From an uncultured Collinsella sp. (GTDB lineage Bacteria; Actinomycetota; Coriobacteriia; Coriobacteriales; Coriobacteriaceae): 15,691 bases of DNA. Below the pieces are notes generated by a model. It was not told the origin of the DNA. It saw only the letters and a list, made by a program, of their open reading frames with translations, and searched no databases. Positions 7,051-14,384 of this stretch are shown here, piece by piece. Where the stretch lies: NCBI GenBank assembly GCA_900758845.1, contig CAAESW010000002.1, positions 1-15,691 on the forward strand. The letters are read 5' to 3'. A program made the position numbers and the translations under genes. Every line of letters begins with the position of its first letter. Position 1 is the stretch's first letter.

Positions 7051-7081
7051 ATCACGAAGGGGATACATGCACCTTCGTGGT
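7051..7081. repeat. Small inverted repeat CACGAAGG/CCTTCGTG
   Basis: Arms at 7053-7060 and 7072-7079 pair perfectly over 8 bp and extend to 10 bp with one mismatch, around an 11-nt loop. There is no T-run on either strand. It lies between H1 and the large nested palindrome. Confidence 0.5.
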
Positions 7082-7104
7082 GGTCTGTGTTGTGATGGGC
7101 GTCT

Positions 7105-7262
7105 GCGGCGGTTTGTCTCGATCTGTAACAGTAACTCGGCAAAATTGGACCTAGTTGTTACAGATTGAGACAAAAGGTCGGCGTCGTCTGGAAACGTCTC
7201 GATCTGTAACATCTGGAGCCGATATTGCCGTCTAGATGTTACAGATCGAGACAAACCGCCGC
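7105..7262. repeat. 158-bp nested palindromic element with 26-bp perfect inverted termini
   Basis: The outer arms 7105-7130 and 7237-7262 are exact reverse complements over 26 bp. Two further copies of the core GTCTCGATCTGTAACA are inside. The left half folds as 7112-7130 with 7156-7174 (19 bp, one G-U pair, 25-nt loop). The right half folds as 7196-7214 with 7234-7252 (19 bp, perfect, 19-nt loop). The order is arm, reversed arm, arm, reversed arm. No open frame of interest is inside. It resembles a REP-type pair or a small non-autonomous element. Confidence 0.85.
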
Positions 7263-7295
7263 GGTGGGCTGCGCCGCCTCGCCCAAGCCGCAGAA

Positions 7296-7334
7296 AAAGG
7301 TAGATTTTCAGGTATGTCCCAAAAATCTACCTTT
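7296..7334. repeat. 39-bp perfect palindromic hairpin H2; likely also terminator of the M16 gene
   Basis: Arms AAAGGTAGATTTT (7296-7308) and AAAATCTACCTTT (7322-7334) pair perfectly around a 13-nt loop whose reverse complement reads TGGGACATACCTG. It begins 5 bp past the stop codon of the minus-strand peptidase gene, and in that direction the stem ends in TTTTTC, so it could work as an intrinsic terminator. A decayed relative lies at 5290-5328, and H1 shares its geometry. Confidence 0.8.
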
Positions 7335-7339
7335 GTGCG

Positions 7340-10300
7340 TTAGGCCAGCAGGTCGATGACGGTAAAGCCGGCGTTGCTCTTGGCGATGACGTCTCGGCCG
7401 CCAAAGACGCAGGTGGGCGACGCGGCTGCGATGCGCGTCACATCGGCGCCGAGTGCGCGCAGCTCAGCGGGTGTGGCCGCGAGCATCTGGGCGCGGCGCT
7501 CCTCGCGCGCGTGCGGATCGAGCCCAGCCAGGTAGGTCGTATTGCGGCGCTTGGTGAGCGCGTACGGCTTCACGGGCGCGTCCATGCCGCTCACGCAGCT
7601 CACGATAAAGCCCTCAAAGGCGGCCTCGTCGGGCTCAAAGTTGCCGAGCCATGCGCCCGCGCGTTCCACGCGCTCAATCGAAGGATCGACCGCCGGGTCG
7701 CGGTAGGTGTAGAACGCCGTCTGGCGCTCGCCGGCCGCGCGGAATCCGCAGCCGTACGCACCGCCCTTCACGCGGATCTCGTTCCACAGGTAGTCGTAGG
7801 AGAGCGCGTTGGCGGCAACCGCCCAGGCGCCCGTCACGTCAATGCCCAGACGGCGCGGGTCGCACGCGCGCGCCGCAAAGCAGATGTCGCTGGGGATGAC
7901 AAAAGCCTCGTGGCGGTCGCACGGCGTCGGCACCACGAGCGTGCCACTGCCAGCGCCGTCGCCCGCGCCAAGCCCCAGGTCGCCCGCGGCATCCCAGTAC
8001 GCATTGAAGTCCTCGTCGCTGCCGGTAAAGCTCGCCATGCAGCCATCCGCCACAAAGATGCGGTCTGCCAGCTCGGCAAGCTTGGCACGCAGGCCGTCCA
8101 GGCGCTCGTCAAAGTGCTCGAGCAGATCGCGCAGGAACAAGTAGAAGTCCACGCCCGAAAGCTGCTCGCGCACCACGGCCGAAGGTGAGCTGTAGCTCAT
8201 CGCGCGACCGAGTGCCGCCGAGTGACCGTTGTTGATAAAGCCCTGCTCGAGCCCAATGCGAATCTGCGTGAGCACGTCGCGCACGCGGTCTGAGTCGGCG
8301 TCGAGCAATAGCGTGCTCGACCACACCTCGCGCGGCAGGCTCGCCAGCGCGTCGATCTTCTCGGACAGGGCGCCGGCGCTCACCAGTAGGTAGGGGCGCA
8401 CGCCGTCCACGTCGGGCTGCGTCATGACCTCGGTCGTAAAGCTCAAAAAGCCCAGTTTGCCGGCGAGCAAGTTGTCGAGCTCCTCGGCCGAATGCTCACG
8501 CGTGGGCAGCTGCTTGAGCAGGCGGCAGAGCAGCGTCACGTAGGGCAGGTCCTCAAATGCGACGCAGCTCAGGTCGAAGTACTGCATGGCGTAGGCCAGG
8601 CGGTTGGTGGGGATGCCGTGACGCAGGCAGGGGATGGGTGCAGTCGTGTCCACGACCAGCGGTGGCTCGGGGCGCGCCTCGCCAATGTCGGATACACGCA
8701 GGCGCGGCAGCGTAGCCTTGTCCTCGGGTGTGTCCTCGGCCTCCTGCGCGGCACGCAGCGCAGCCGTGCGCTCGACCACATCGGCCAGCTCGGCATCGGT
8801 CATGGCGTCGCGCTTGGCTGCCAGCTCGGCAGCTTCGGCGCCCTCCGCACCCTCGGCAGCGTCCACTGGAACCAGCTCGACCAACGCCATGTGGTCGTTC
8901 TGCAGCACGAGCTCGCGCAGCAGGTCCTCAAAGTAGCTGCCGTCCAGCTCGCCGCGCAGCTCCTCGTACACCGGGCCGTACTTGAGTGCCAGCGTCGCGG
9001 CGTCGTCATCGTAGAGCCAGGTGCTCAGCGCGTCGCACGCAATGGCCACGCCGTCGGCGATGCCATAGTCGCGCTGGCGCAGGTCGTACTCGTTGCTGCT
9101 GATGATGGCTTCCAGGCGCTCGCGCGGAACGCCGTGCTCGCACAGGTCGCGGCAGGCGTCCTGGAACACGCGACGCAGCTCGCGCGCCACGCCGGGCTGC
9201 GCATTTTGCAGCATGATGAGCTCGTAGGGCTGCAGGCTCTCGGCTGCGGTGTAGCTCACCACGTTGCCGCCCAGGCCGGCGGCCAGAATGGCCTTCTTGA
9301 CCGGTGCCTCGTTGGAACCCAACAGCGCCTCGAACAGGATGTCCGCCGCGATCGTGCGCTTGCGGTCGAGCGCGCTGCCCAGCACAAGGCCCAGGCCCAC
9401 CAGGGCGTTTTCGGGCGTGGTGGCCATCTCGACGCGCTTATACTCGCAGGTCACAGGCGCCTGCACGTCCAGCGGATTGGGCGCCAGCGTGGACGGGTCC
9501 TCGCCGGCGGCGACGGCAGCGTCCATGCGGCGGCTCGCAGCACTCGGCTGCGACAGATAGCGCTCGTCCAAAAAGGCCAGTGCGCGGTCCACGTCCAGGT
9601 CGCCGTAGAGCGTGATATAGGAGTTGGAAGGATTGTAGTGGCGCGCGTGCGTGTCCAGGAACTGCTCGTAGGTGAGCGCAGGAATCGCGCGCGGGTCGCC
9701 GCCGCTCTCGTGCGCATAGGCGGTGTCGGGATAGAGCGCGGCGTTGACGGCGTCGTCCAGCACGCTCATGGGGTCGGACAGCGCGCCCTTCATCTCGTTG
9801 AACACCACGCCGTTATAGCGCAGCGTGCCCTCGCGCAGGCTCGCGGAGCTGCCGTCGCCCTCGTCCTCGGCGCCCTCCGGCAGGTCCAGCTCGTAGTGCC
9901 AGCCCTCCTGCTCAAAAATGGTGGGCTTGGTATAGATGGCCGGGTTGAACACCGCGTCCAGGTACACGTCCATCAGGTTGTACAGGTCCTGCTCGTTGGT
10001 GGTGGCAACGGGGTAGATAGTCTTGTCGGGGTAGGTCATGGCGTTGAGGAACGTCTGCATGGAGCTCTTGATCAGGTCGACAAACGGCTCCTTGACGGGG
10101 AATTTGGCCGATCCGCACAGCACTGAGTGCTCAAGAATATGGAACACGCCGGTGGAATCGGCCGGCGGCGTCTTAAAGCCAATGGCAAAGGCTTTGTTCT
10201 CATCGTCGCATGCCAGGTACAGCAGGCGAGCGCCCGAGGCGGTGTGGCGCAGCACGTAGGCGTCCGAGTCGAGCTCGGGCACGGTCTCGCAGCGCTCGAC

Positions 10301-10378
10301 GGCAAAGCCATGGCAGGTGGTGCCGGGCACCAGCAGTGCGGCGGCAGCGGCGCGCGGGTCGGTTGAGGTGGTGGGCAT
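7340..10378 (-). CDS. M16C-family zinc metallopeptidase (PreP-like)
   Basis: This 1012-aa protein belongs to the inverzincin peptidases, which enclose and degrade peptides and small unstructured proteins. The inverted zinc motif HILEH (80-84) supplies H80, the general base E83 and H84. The downstream ligand is probably E195 in FNEMKG. The catalytic half also holds KEPFVDLIKSSMQTFLNAMTYPDKT, typical of presequence-protease relatives. A helical acidic linker at about 500-560 fits the M16C-associated hinge. EIRVKGGAYG (about 864-873) supplies the Arg/Tyr substrate-binding motif of the C-terminal half. There is no signal peptide, so it is probably cytosolic. The ATG at 10378 is chosen for AAAGGAG (10386-10392) 7 nt upstream; the open frame to 10603 runs through a repeat array and is unlikely to be coding. 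An acidic insert at about 168-178 lengthens the spacing to E195. Confidence 0.93.
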   Translation of the reverse strand: MPTTSTDPRAAAAALLVPGTTCHGFAVERCETVPELDSDAYVLRHTASGARLLYLACDDENKAFAIGFKTPPADSTGVFHILEHSVLCGSAKFPVKEPFVDLIKSSMQTFLNAMTYPDKTIYPVATTNEQDLYNLMDVYLDAVFNPAIYTKPTIFEQEGWHYELDLPEGAEDEGDGSSASLREGTLRYNGVVFNEMKGALSDPMSVLDDAVNAALYPDTAYAHESGGDPRAIPALTYEQFLDTHARHYNPSNSYITLYGDLDVDRALAFLDERYLSQPSAASRRMDAAVAAGEDPSTLAPNPLDVQAPVTCEYKRVEMATTPENALVGLGLVLGSALDRKRTIAADILFEALLGSNEAPVKKAILAAGLGGNVVSYTAAESLQPYELIMLQNAQPGVARELRRVFQDACRDLCEHGVPRERLEAIISSNEYDLRQRDYGIADGVAIACDALSTWLYDDDAATLALKYGPVYEELRGELDGSYFEDLLRELVLQNDHMALVELVPVDAAEGAEGAEAAELAAKRDAMTDAELADVVERTAALRAAQEAEDTPEDKATLPRLRVSDIGEARPEPPLVVDTTAPIPCLRHGIPTNRLAYAMQYFDLSCVAFEDLPYVTLLCRLLKQLPTREHSAEELDNLLAGKLGFLSFTTEVMTQPDVDGVRPYLLVSAGALSEKIDALASLPREVWSSTLLLDADSDRVRDVLTQIRIGLEQGFINNGHSAALGRAMSYSSPSAVVREQLSGVDFYLFLRDLLEHFDERLDGLRAKLAELADRIFVADGCMASFTGSDEDFNAYWDAAGDLGLGAGDGAGSGTLVVPTPCDRHEAFVIPSDICFAARACDPRRLGIDVTGAWAVAANALSYDYLWNEIRVKGGAYGCGFRAAGERQTAFYTYRDPAVDPSIERVERAGAWLGNFEPDEAAFEGFIVSCVSGMDAPVKPYALTKRRNTTYLAGLDPHAREERRAQMLAATPAELRALGADVTRIAAASPTCVFGGRDVIAKSNAGFTVIDLLA

Positions 10379-10430
10379 ATGCAGTCTCCTTTGACGCCCC
10401 AGCGGGGGCGAATCGAGTCGAATCCTCGAG

Positions 10431-10458
10431 AGTATACCCATATGGGGCCCTCGACCAA
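10431..10458 (-). promoter_or_regulatory. Probable promoter of the M16 peptidase gene
   Basis: On the minus strand, -35 TTGGTC (10453-10458), a 16-bp spacer and -10 TATACT (10431-10436) predict a start near 10424 and a leader of about 46 nt. The spacer contains the perfect palindrome CCCATATGGG (10437-10446), which could be a regulator site or chance. Confidence 0.45.
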
Positions 10459-10466
10459 TCTGCCGC

Positions 10467-10584
10467 ACGAGCGTGGATTTTCGGACACACGAGCGTGGAA
10501 ATTCGGACGCAAATTGAACGAGAGTGGATTTTCGGACGGAAACAGCCCCAAAACGCCCAAAAACCGTCCGGAAATCCACTCTCG
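10467..10584. repeat. Triple direct repeat ending in a 21-bp-arm palindrome
   Basis: Three copies of ACGAGCGTGGATTTTCGGAC-like sequence lie at 10467-10486, 10489-10508 and 10518-10537. The third is the left arm (10519-10539) of a hairpin whose right arm (10564-10584) pairs over 21 bp with one G-U pair around a 24-nt loop. The element lies upstream of the M16 promoter. The first two copies lack an inverted partner and look like remnants of further elements. Confidence 0.75.
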
Positions 10585-10619
10585 ATTCCTGACCGTCCAT
10601 CACTCATGCATTTCTCATT

Positions 10620-10683
10620 TCTCACTCATCTCTAATATGAGAGATAACAGAAAGACGAGAGATAAATATGAGAGATAACTGAG
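10620..10683. repeat. 64-bp direct repeat, copy 1, with three GAGAGATAA boxes
   Basis: This copy matches 10785-10848 at 61 of 64 positions. GAGAGATAA occurs at 10639-10647, 10657-10665 and 10670-10678, and an inverted ATCTCT (10629-10634) pairs with the first box. The region is much richer in A and T than the flanking genes. It is most simply read as a regulator-binding array upstream of the AlbA_2/GHKL gene. Confidence 0.75.
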
Positions 10684-10698
10684 CAGCAAAGAGACAAG

Positions 10699-10727
10699 CA
10701 ATCATGGTATTATCTCAATACCGATTG
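10699..10727. promoter_or_regulatory. Imperfect palindrome between the two 64-bp repeats
   Basis: GGTATT (10706-10711) and AATACC (10717-10722) flank ATCTC. The match extends outward with CAATC (10699-10703) and GATTG (10723-10727) after a 2-nt bulge. A weak promoter could start here (TTGTTC 10725-10730, a TATATG-like -10 near 10749), so this may be an operator or a transcript hairpin. Confidence 0.4.
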
Positions 10728-10784
10728 TTCTACCAGCAAAAACATGTTTATATGAAACAGATGGCAGACATCTTATCTTTTATC

Positions 10785-10848
10785 TCTCACTCATCTCTAA
10801 TATGAGAGATAACAGAAAGATGAGAGATAATTACGAGAGATAACTGAG
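10785..10848. repeat. 64-bp direct repeat, copy 2, with three GAGAGATAA boxes
   Basis: This copy starts 165 bp after copy 1 and carries GAGAGATAA at 10804-10812, 10822-10830 and 10835-10843, with the same 18- and 13-bp steps. All three substitutions relative to copy 1 fall outside the boxes. It ends 57 bp before the regulator start codon. TTATCTCTCA just upstream adds an inverted half-site. Confidence 0.75.
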
Positions 10849-10905
10849 AGACGAAGGAAATCCATCCGCGGCATTCTTCGCAGAACCGAGCGAAAGGACG
10901 TGCAG

Positions 10906-12372
10906 ATGAACGAAAACGAACTGACCGGTCTGCTTGAGTCTTTAAGGCGCATGGGCTCGGACGATCTTAACGTCGAGGTCAAGGAGAGCGCCACAACGCT
11001 TTCCCGCGACGTATGGGAAACGGTCAGCGCTTTCGCAAACACCGCCGGCGGCATCATCGTACTCGGAGTGAGCGAGCGCGCGGGTTTTGTCCCAGTTGCA
11101 AACTTTGAGACCGAGAAAGTGCTCAACCAATTCGTGGCGGGCATGGGCGATGCCGGCGGTCGCGGAAAGCTGGCCAATCCGCCCAAATACACCATTGAGC
11201 GCGTGGAGCTCCAGGGCACCGTGGTTCTGGTCATCACGATTGAGGAGCTCGATCCGTCGAGCAAGCCCTGCTATGTCATAGAGCGGGGCGCCCAGGGCGG
11301 CAGCTACAAGCGCATCGATGACAAAGATGTGCCGCTTTCATCGACCGAGGTGCTCGCATTGGCGTCATACGGTCGAGCGACTCCGAGCGATCGCGACGCG
11401 GTGGCGGGTGCGGGCGCGGACGATCTCGACGAGACGCTGGTCGACCGTACGATAGATCGGGCTTTCTCGTTGACGCCCCGGGCAATGCGCGGCGCGCCGG
11501 ACAAACAAACGAAGCTGGAGCGCCTAAATATCCTTGATTCCCAGGGCAATGTCACCAAGGCTGGACTCCTAGTTGTGGGCACCTACCCTCAGCAGTTCTA
11601 TCCCAAGCTCTTCATTGACGTGGCTGTCCATGCGGGAACTCAGAAGGGCATGGCGGGGTCGCTGAGGTTCATGGACCGCACAATCTGTGAGGGAACGTTG
11701 GGCGAGATGATCTCGGATGCTGTCGCGGCCGTCGCCAAGAATTTGCGGCGAACCTCGACCGTCCAAGGTGTCTCGCGTGTCGACTCGCTGGAGATTCCCG
11801 AGGAGGTTCTGCGCGAGGCAATCGCCAACGCCGTAATCCATCGAGAATACGGGGATCGGTTCTGTGGACAATCGATTGCCGTCGACGTCTTTGACAATCG
11901 TGTCGAGGTGACGAATCCTGGCGGCCTTTACGGGGGAAAGACTCGCGAGAACTTGTTTGACGGCAGCTCCCGATGCCGTAACGCGACGCTCGTGAAACTC
12001 ATGTCGATTGTCCCGCTGCCGGATGGCGCAGGTTCGCCGGCTGAGGGCAATGGCTCGGGCATCCCGATGATGATCGATGCCATGCGCGCGCATGGTCTGG
12101 CCGAGCCCCTGTTCTGCCCGGGGCTCGATCGGTTCAAGGTCGTACTTTACCGTTCAAAGATCGAGCCGGTCGATCATGGCGGGGGCTTAATTGTGACGGC
12201 ACTCAAACACTACGGCGAGCTGGGGACGCGTGAGCTGGCAGAACGCACGGGGCTTACAATTTCCCAGGTTAGGTCGCGCGTCAACGCGCTCATTGCTCAA
12301 GGCGAGCTTGAGCCCACGGCGCCGTCGACAAGCCGCAACCGCAAATATCGACTGTCAGAGCGCGTGGAATAA
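10906..12372 (+). CDS. AlbA_2/GHKL-ATPase/winged-helix regulator-like protein
   Basis: This 488-aa protein has three parts. An N-terminal Schlafen AlbA_2 domain spans about 10-150, with EVKES at 24-28 and FANTAGGIIVLGV at 43-55. A GHKL-type ATPase module spans about 290-415: N-box LREAIANAVIHREY at 302-315, NPGGL at 337-341 and EGNGSGI at 380-386. A C-terminal winged helix spans about 427-485 (TRELAERTGLTISQVRSRVNAL). Proteins of this layout are usually annotated as ATP-binding or RecG-like transcriptional regulators. Their biochemical role is poorly known, and some occur near mobile or defence genes. The ATG at 10906 is chosen because AAAGGA (10893-10898) is 7 nt upstream; a GTG at 10900 would be only 1 nt from it. 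The six GAGAGATAA boxes upstream suggest autoregulation through the winged helix (inference). Confidence 0.85.
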   Translation: MNENELTGLLESLRRMGSDDLNVEVKESATTLSRDVWETVSAFANTAGGIIVLGVSERAGFVPVANFETEKVLNQFVAGMGDAGGRGKLANPPKYTIERVELQGTVVLVITIEELDPSSKPCYVIERGAQGGSYKRIDDKDVPLSSTEVLALASYGRATPSDRDAVAGAGADDLDETLVDRTIDRAFSLTPRAMRGAPDKQTKLERLNILDSQGNVTKAGLLVVGTYPQQFYPKLFIDVAVHAGTQKGMAGSLRFMDRTICEGTLGEMISDAVAAVAKNLRRTSTVQGVSRVDSLEIPEEVLREAIANAVIHREYGDRFCGQSIAVDVFDNRVEVTNPGGLYGGKTRENLFDGSSRCRNATLVKLMSIVPLPDGAGSPAEGNGSGIPMMIDAMRAHGLAEPLFCPGLDRFKVVLYRSKIEPVDHGGGLIVTALKHYGELGTRELAERTGLTISQVRSRVNALIAQGELEPTAPSTSRNRKYRLSERVE

Positions 12373-12472
12373 ATGCGTTAGTGGACGAGGCGACTCAATA
12401 ATCGACCCTCGATTGGCGCCCACTAAGGTAAAGCGGTTGTTGCCCAGTCGACGGTGATGCTAAAGACTCGGC

Positions 12473-12964
12473 TTACGCCGGCATGGCCCCGAACCCGTCC
12501 ATCAAGAACAGCCTGAGAACCAGCTTGATGACATATCCCGGTTTGATTTCAGCCGTGCCAAAGACGCTGCGTTCGGCGAGCTCGCTGCAGTATGCGTAGA
12601 TATCGCGGATAAGGTCCGCGCCCGAAAGCGTAAACATGTAGCCTGCGTCCGAAAGCGCATTGGGCGCGGCGGGCAACTTGGCCATGTGGCAGAACGTTTG
12701 CAGGTCGGGCGCCATAACATTCTGGTAGTCGAGGTGGCCGCTGGTATCCTGTGCGGCAAGCTCCAATTGGCGCGCAAAATCCAGCGCCGCCGCTAACACA
12801 AAGCTCGGCGTAGGCGCATTGACGTCCTGGGTGGTCGCCACAAGCCTGCCCGCCGCCTGCGTGATAAGCCAGGCGACCTCGCGCTGGCAGCGCACGGCCT
12901 TGCGCGTAACCGGTTTGATGGACGAAGAAGAAACGCTCCCCTTAGGCGGATTCGAAGCAGCCAT
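12473..12964 (-). CDS. Unrecognised 163-aa protein
   Basis: I do not recognise a family. The N-terminus is Ser-rich and basic (residues 1-28). It is followed by a mostly helical, Ala- and Leu-rich body without transmembrane segments or a signal peptide. Residues 104-135 (LSDAGYMFTLSG…SELAER) look like amphipathic helices. Three cysteines are scattered and form no clear metal motif. The frame is supported by GGGAGG on the minus strand about 6 nt before the ATG and by the absence of a better frame. It is convergent with the AlbA_2 gene and divergent from the HNH gene. A cytosolic accessory protein is all that can be said. Confidence 0.65.
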   Translation of the reverse strand: MAASNPPKGSVSSSSIKPVTRKAVRCQREVAWLITQAAGRLVATTQDVNAPTPSFVLAAALDFARQLELAAQDTSGHLDYQNVMAPDLQTFCHMAKLPAAPNALSDAGYMFTLSGADLIRDIYAYCSELAERSVFGTAEIKPGYVIKLVLRLFLMDGFGAMPA

Positions 12965-13006
12965 AAGACCCTCCCATGAACAATCCGGCCCAACAAGCCC
13001 GGATGA

Positions 13007-13027
13007 AACACGTGTTACATCAGTATA
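13007..13027 (-). promoter_or_regulatory. Possible promoter region of the 163-aa gene
   Basis: On the minus strand TATACT (13022-13027) could be a -10 box, placing the start near 13015 within the perfect palindrome AACACGTGTT (13007-13016). No good -35 box is visible. The palindrome position would suit an operator. Confidence 0.3.
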
Positions 13028-13131
13028 CGGGGAAGTGGGGTAGCGGGGTACAAGCGCGCCAGCGGCAAACCGAGAGCATCAACGATGTGCCGATCGCGGA
13101 ATGAGATCTCGTAATAATTGACTCTCGGCCA

Positions 13132-13137
13132 TATTAT
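13132..13137 (+). promoter_or_regulatory. Possible -10 box for the HNH gene
   Basis: TATTAT matches the -10 consensus at 5 of 6 positions, 42 bp before the start codon. The -35 region is weak; the TTGACT at 13118-13123 is too close to pair with it. Confidence 0.3.
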
Positions 13138-13179
13138 TGAGGGGCATGACTCGCGTTCGTATGGTTGTAGGTGCTGGCG

Positions 13180-14262
13180 ATGAACGACATTGACCTTGCT
13201 GTTCCGTTGATGGATGGACCAAGCTATGACCGCGCCTGCAGTCTCGTGCCTTCCGAATACGTTGAGGCATGGGAGTGGTTTCTGGGTGAGGAACAGCGCG
13301 GCGGCGTTTGGACCAGCCTTCCGCACCGCACCAAGGAAGATAGCCCTCAGTATCAGTATCGTTTGAGAATTGGCTCGGACTTCTTTCCCGTAACGCGGGA
13401 TTCAGGGATCTTCTGGCCGGGCCAGGATCGGGTGAAGCAAGATCCCAATAAGATCTTTGCGCTTTCGGTCCATAACTCTAAAAAGAGCTTCTACACCGAT
13501 GTGCCTCCGCTCTATTTGGACGATGGTACGTGGGTCATTAAGTACTCGGTTCAAGCGCCGGGTACCGTTGGTTTTCGAGACCAGAATTACAACCGTAAAA
13601 TGCTCAACTGCATGGAATGTGGCGTTCCAGTCGGAGTCATATTTGCAACCGAGGTGGGCTACAAGGTGCTCGGCCTTGCGTTTGTTGAACGGTTTGAGCC
13701 CGAAAACGGATGGTTTGTTCTGCACGGTCCTGTTCATAAAGGCGGACCGGACCCTCGTTTTGTGCCCGACATGAGTTATCTGAAGCGCATGCCCGTCGAT
13801 ATTGAGTTTGCCGGACAGGGTGCGACCGACGACGAAAAGGTCCGCTATGCGTTAAGGCGCGAGCGATTGGGGCAACAATGGTTCCGCAAGCAGCTCGTTG
13901 CCGCCTATGACGGCCGTTGCGCGGTGTCGGACTGCGGCGTCAGCGAAGCTCTGGAGGCTGCGCATATCGAGAATTACTCGGGACCCAAATCGCAGGTTGC
14001 CAGCAACGGCATTCTGCTTCGGCGCGACTTACATGCTTTATTCGATGCTCATCTGATTTCGTTTGAGCCTGTTTGCGGTGAATATCGGCTGTGTGGATCG
14101 TACCTGTTGGATAAGACCGACTACGCTTCCTTTGCGGGTACGACGCTAAGGCAGCCGAATGAGCATCAGTGGCGACCCAATACGGTGTTTCTTGAGGCCC
14201 ATCGCATTGAGTTCGATCGCTCGGAAAAGAAGCGTGAAAAGGCGGGGCTTCTGCCGTATTAG
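13180..14262 (+). CDS. HNH endonuclease with a possible SRA/PUA-like N-terminal domain
   Basis: This 360-aa protein has a C-terminal HNH_2-type nuclease (about 228-295). CAVSDC (247-252), AAHI with H262, N276 and LHALFD with H285 supply the catalytic and metal residues. The N-terminal part (about 60-190) contains GIFWPGQDRV, then DQNYNRKMLNCMECGVPVGVI and YKVLGLAFVERF…GWFVLHG. This order resembles SRA domains (DQ…N.AL…G.PVRVI…Y.V…), which read modified cytosine, so a modification-dependent restriction enzyme is possible (inference by eye). Frame starts are limited by a TAG at 13168-13170. I prefer the ATG at 13180, with AGGTG about 6 nt upstream, over the GTG at 13171. The gene appears less GC-rich than the left-hand genes, which suggests transfer. 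No methyltransferase partner is near. Confidence 0.8.
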   Translation: MNDIDLAVPLMDGPSYDRACSLVPSEYVEAWEWFLGEEQRGGVWTSLPHRTKEDSPQYQYRLRIGSDFFPVTRDSGIFWPGQDRVKQDPNKIFALSVHNSKKSFYTDVPPLYLDDGTWVIKYSVQAPGTVGFRDQNYNRKMLNCMECGVPVGVIFATEVGYKVLGLAFVERFEPENGWFVLHGPVHKGGPDPRFVPDMSYLKRMPVDIEFAGQGATDDEKVRYALRRERLGQQWFRKQLVAAYDGRCAVSDCGVSEALEAAHIENYSGPKSQVASNGILLRRDLHALFDAHLISFEPVCGEYRLCGSYLLDKTDYASFAGTTLRQPNEHQWRPNTVFLEAHRIEFDRSEKKREKAGLLPY

Positions 14263-14384
14263 CGTATTTGGTTTTGGCATTCTTTGACGATCGTGTTGTT
14301 TGATCGGATCGCGTGGCGATGCAATCTCGCGCACGCCCGCCGGTGCATGCTCTTTCTGATTTGTATAGCGAGAGGGGAGCGTGT

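Noticed and set aside
6974..7339. CRISPR-like array in the repeat-rich gap
   Set aside because: The repeats are inverted pairs with few copies and irregular spacing, not direct repeats with uniform spacers, and no cas gene is present.
8492..10126. 544-codon open frame on the plus strand opposite the M16 gene
   Set aside because: It is antisense to a clear full-length peptidase. Its residues show no family motif, and the bias toward Val, Ala, Gly, Arg, Gln and His is what a GC-rich antisense frame gives.
10379..10603. N-terminal extension of the M16 protein by 75 residues
   Set aside because: This stretch runs through a direct-repeat and palindrome array and the predicted promoter, while a strong ribosome site precedes the ATG at 10378.
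12378..12426. TTAGTGG/CCACTAA inverted repeat after the AlbA_2 gene as a terminator
   Set aside because: Only 7-bp arms with a 35-nt loop and no T-run on either strand.
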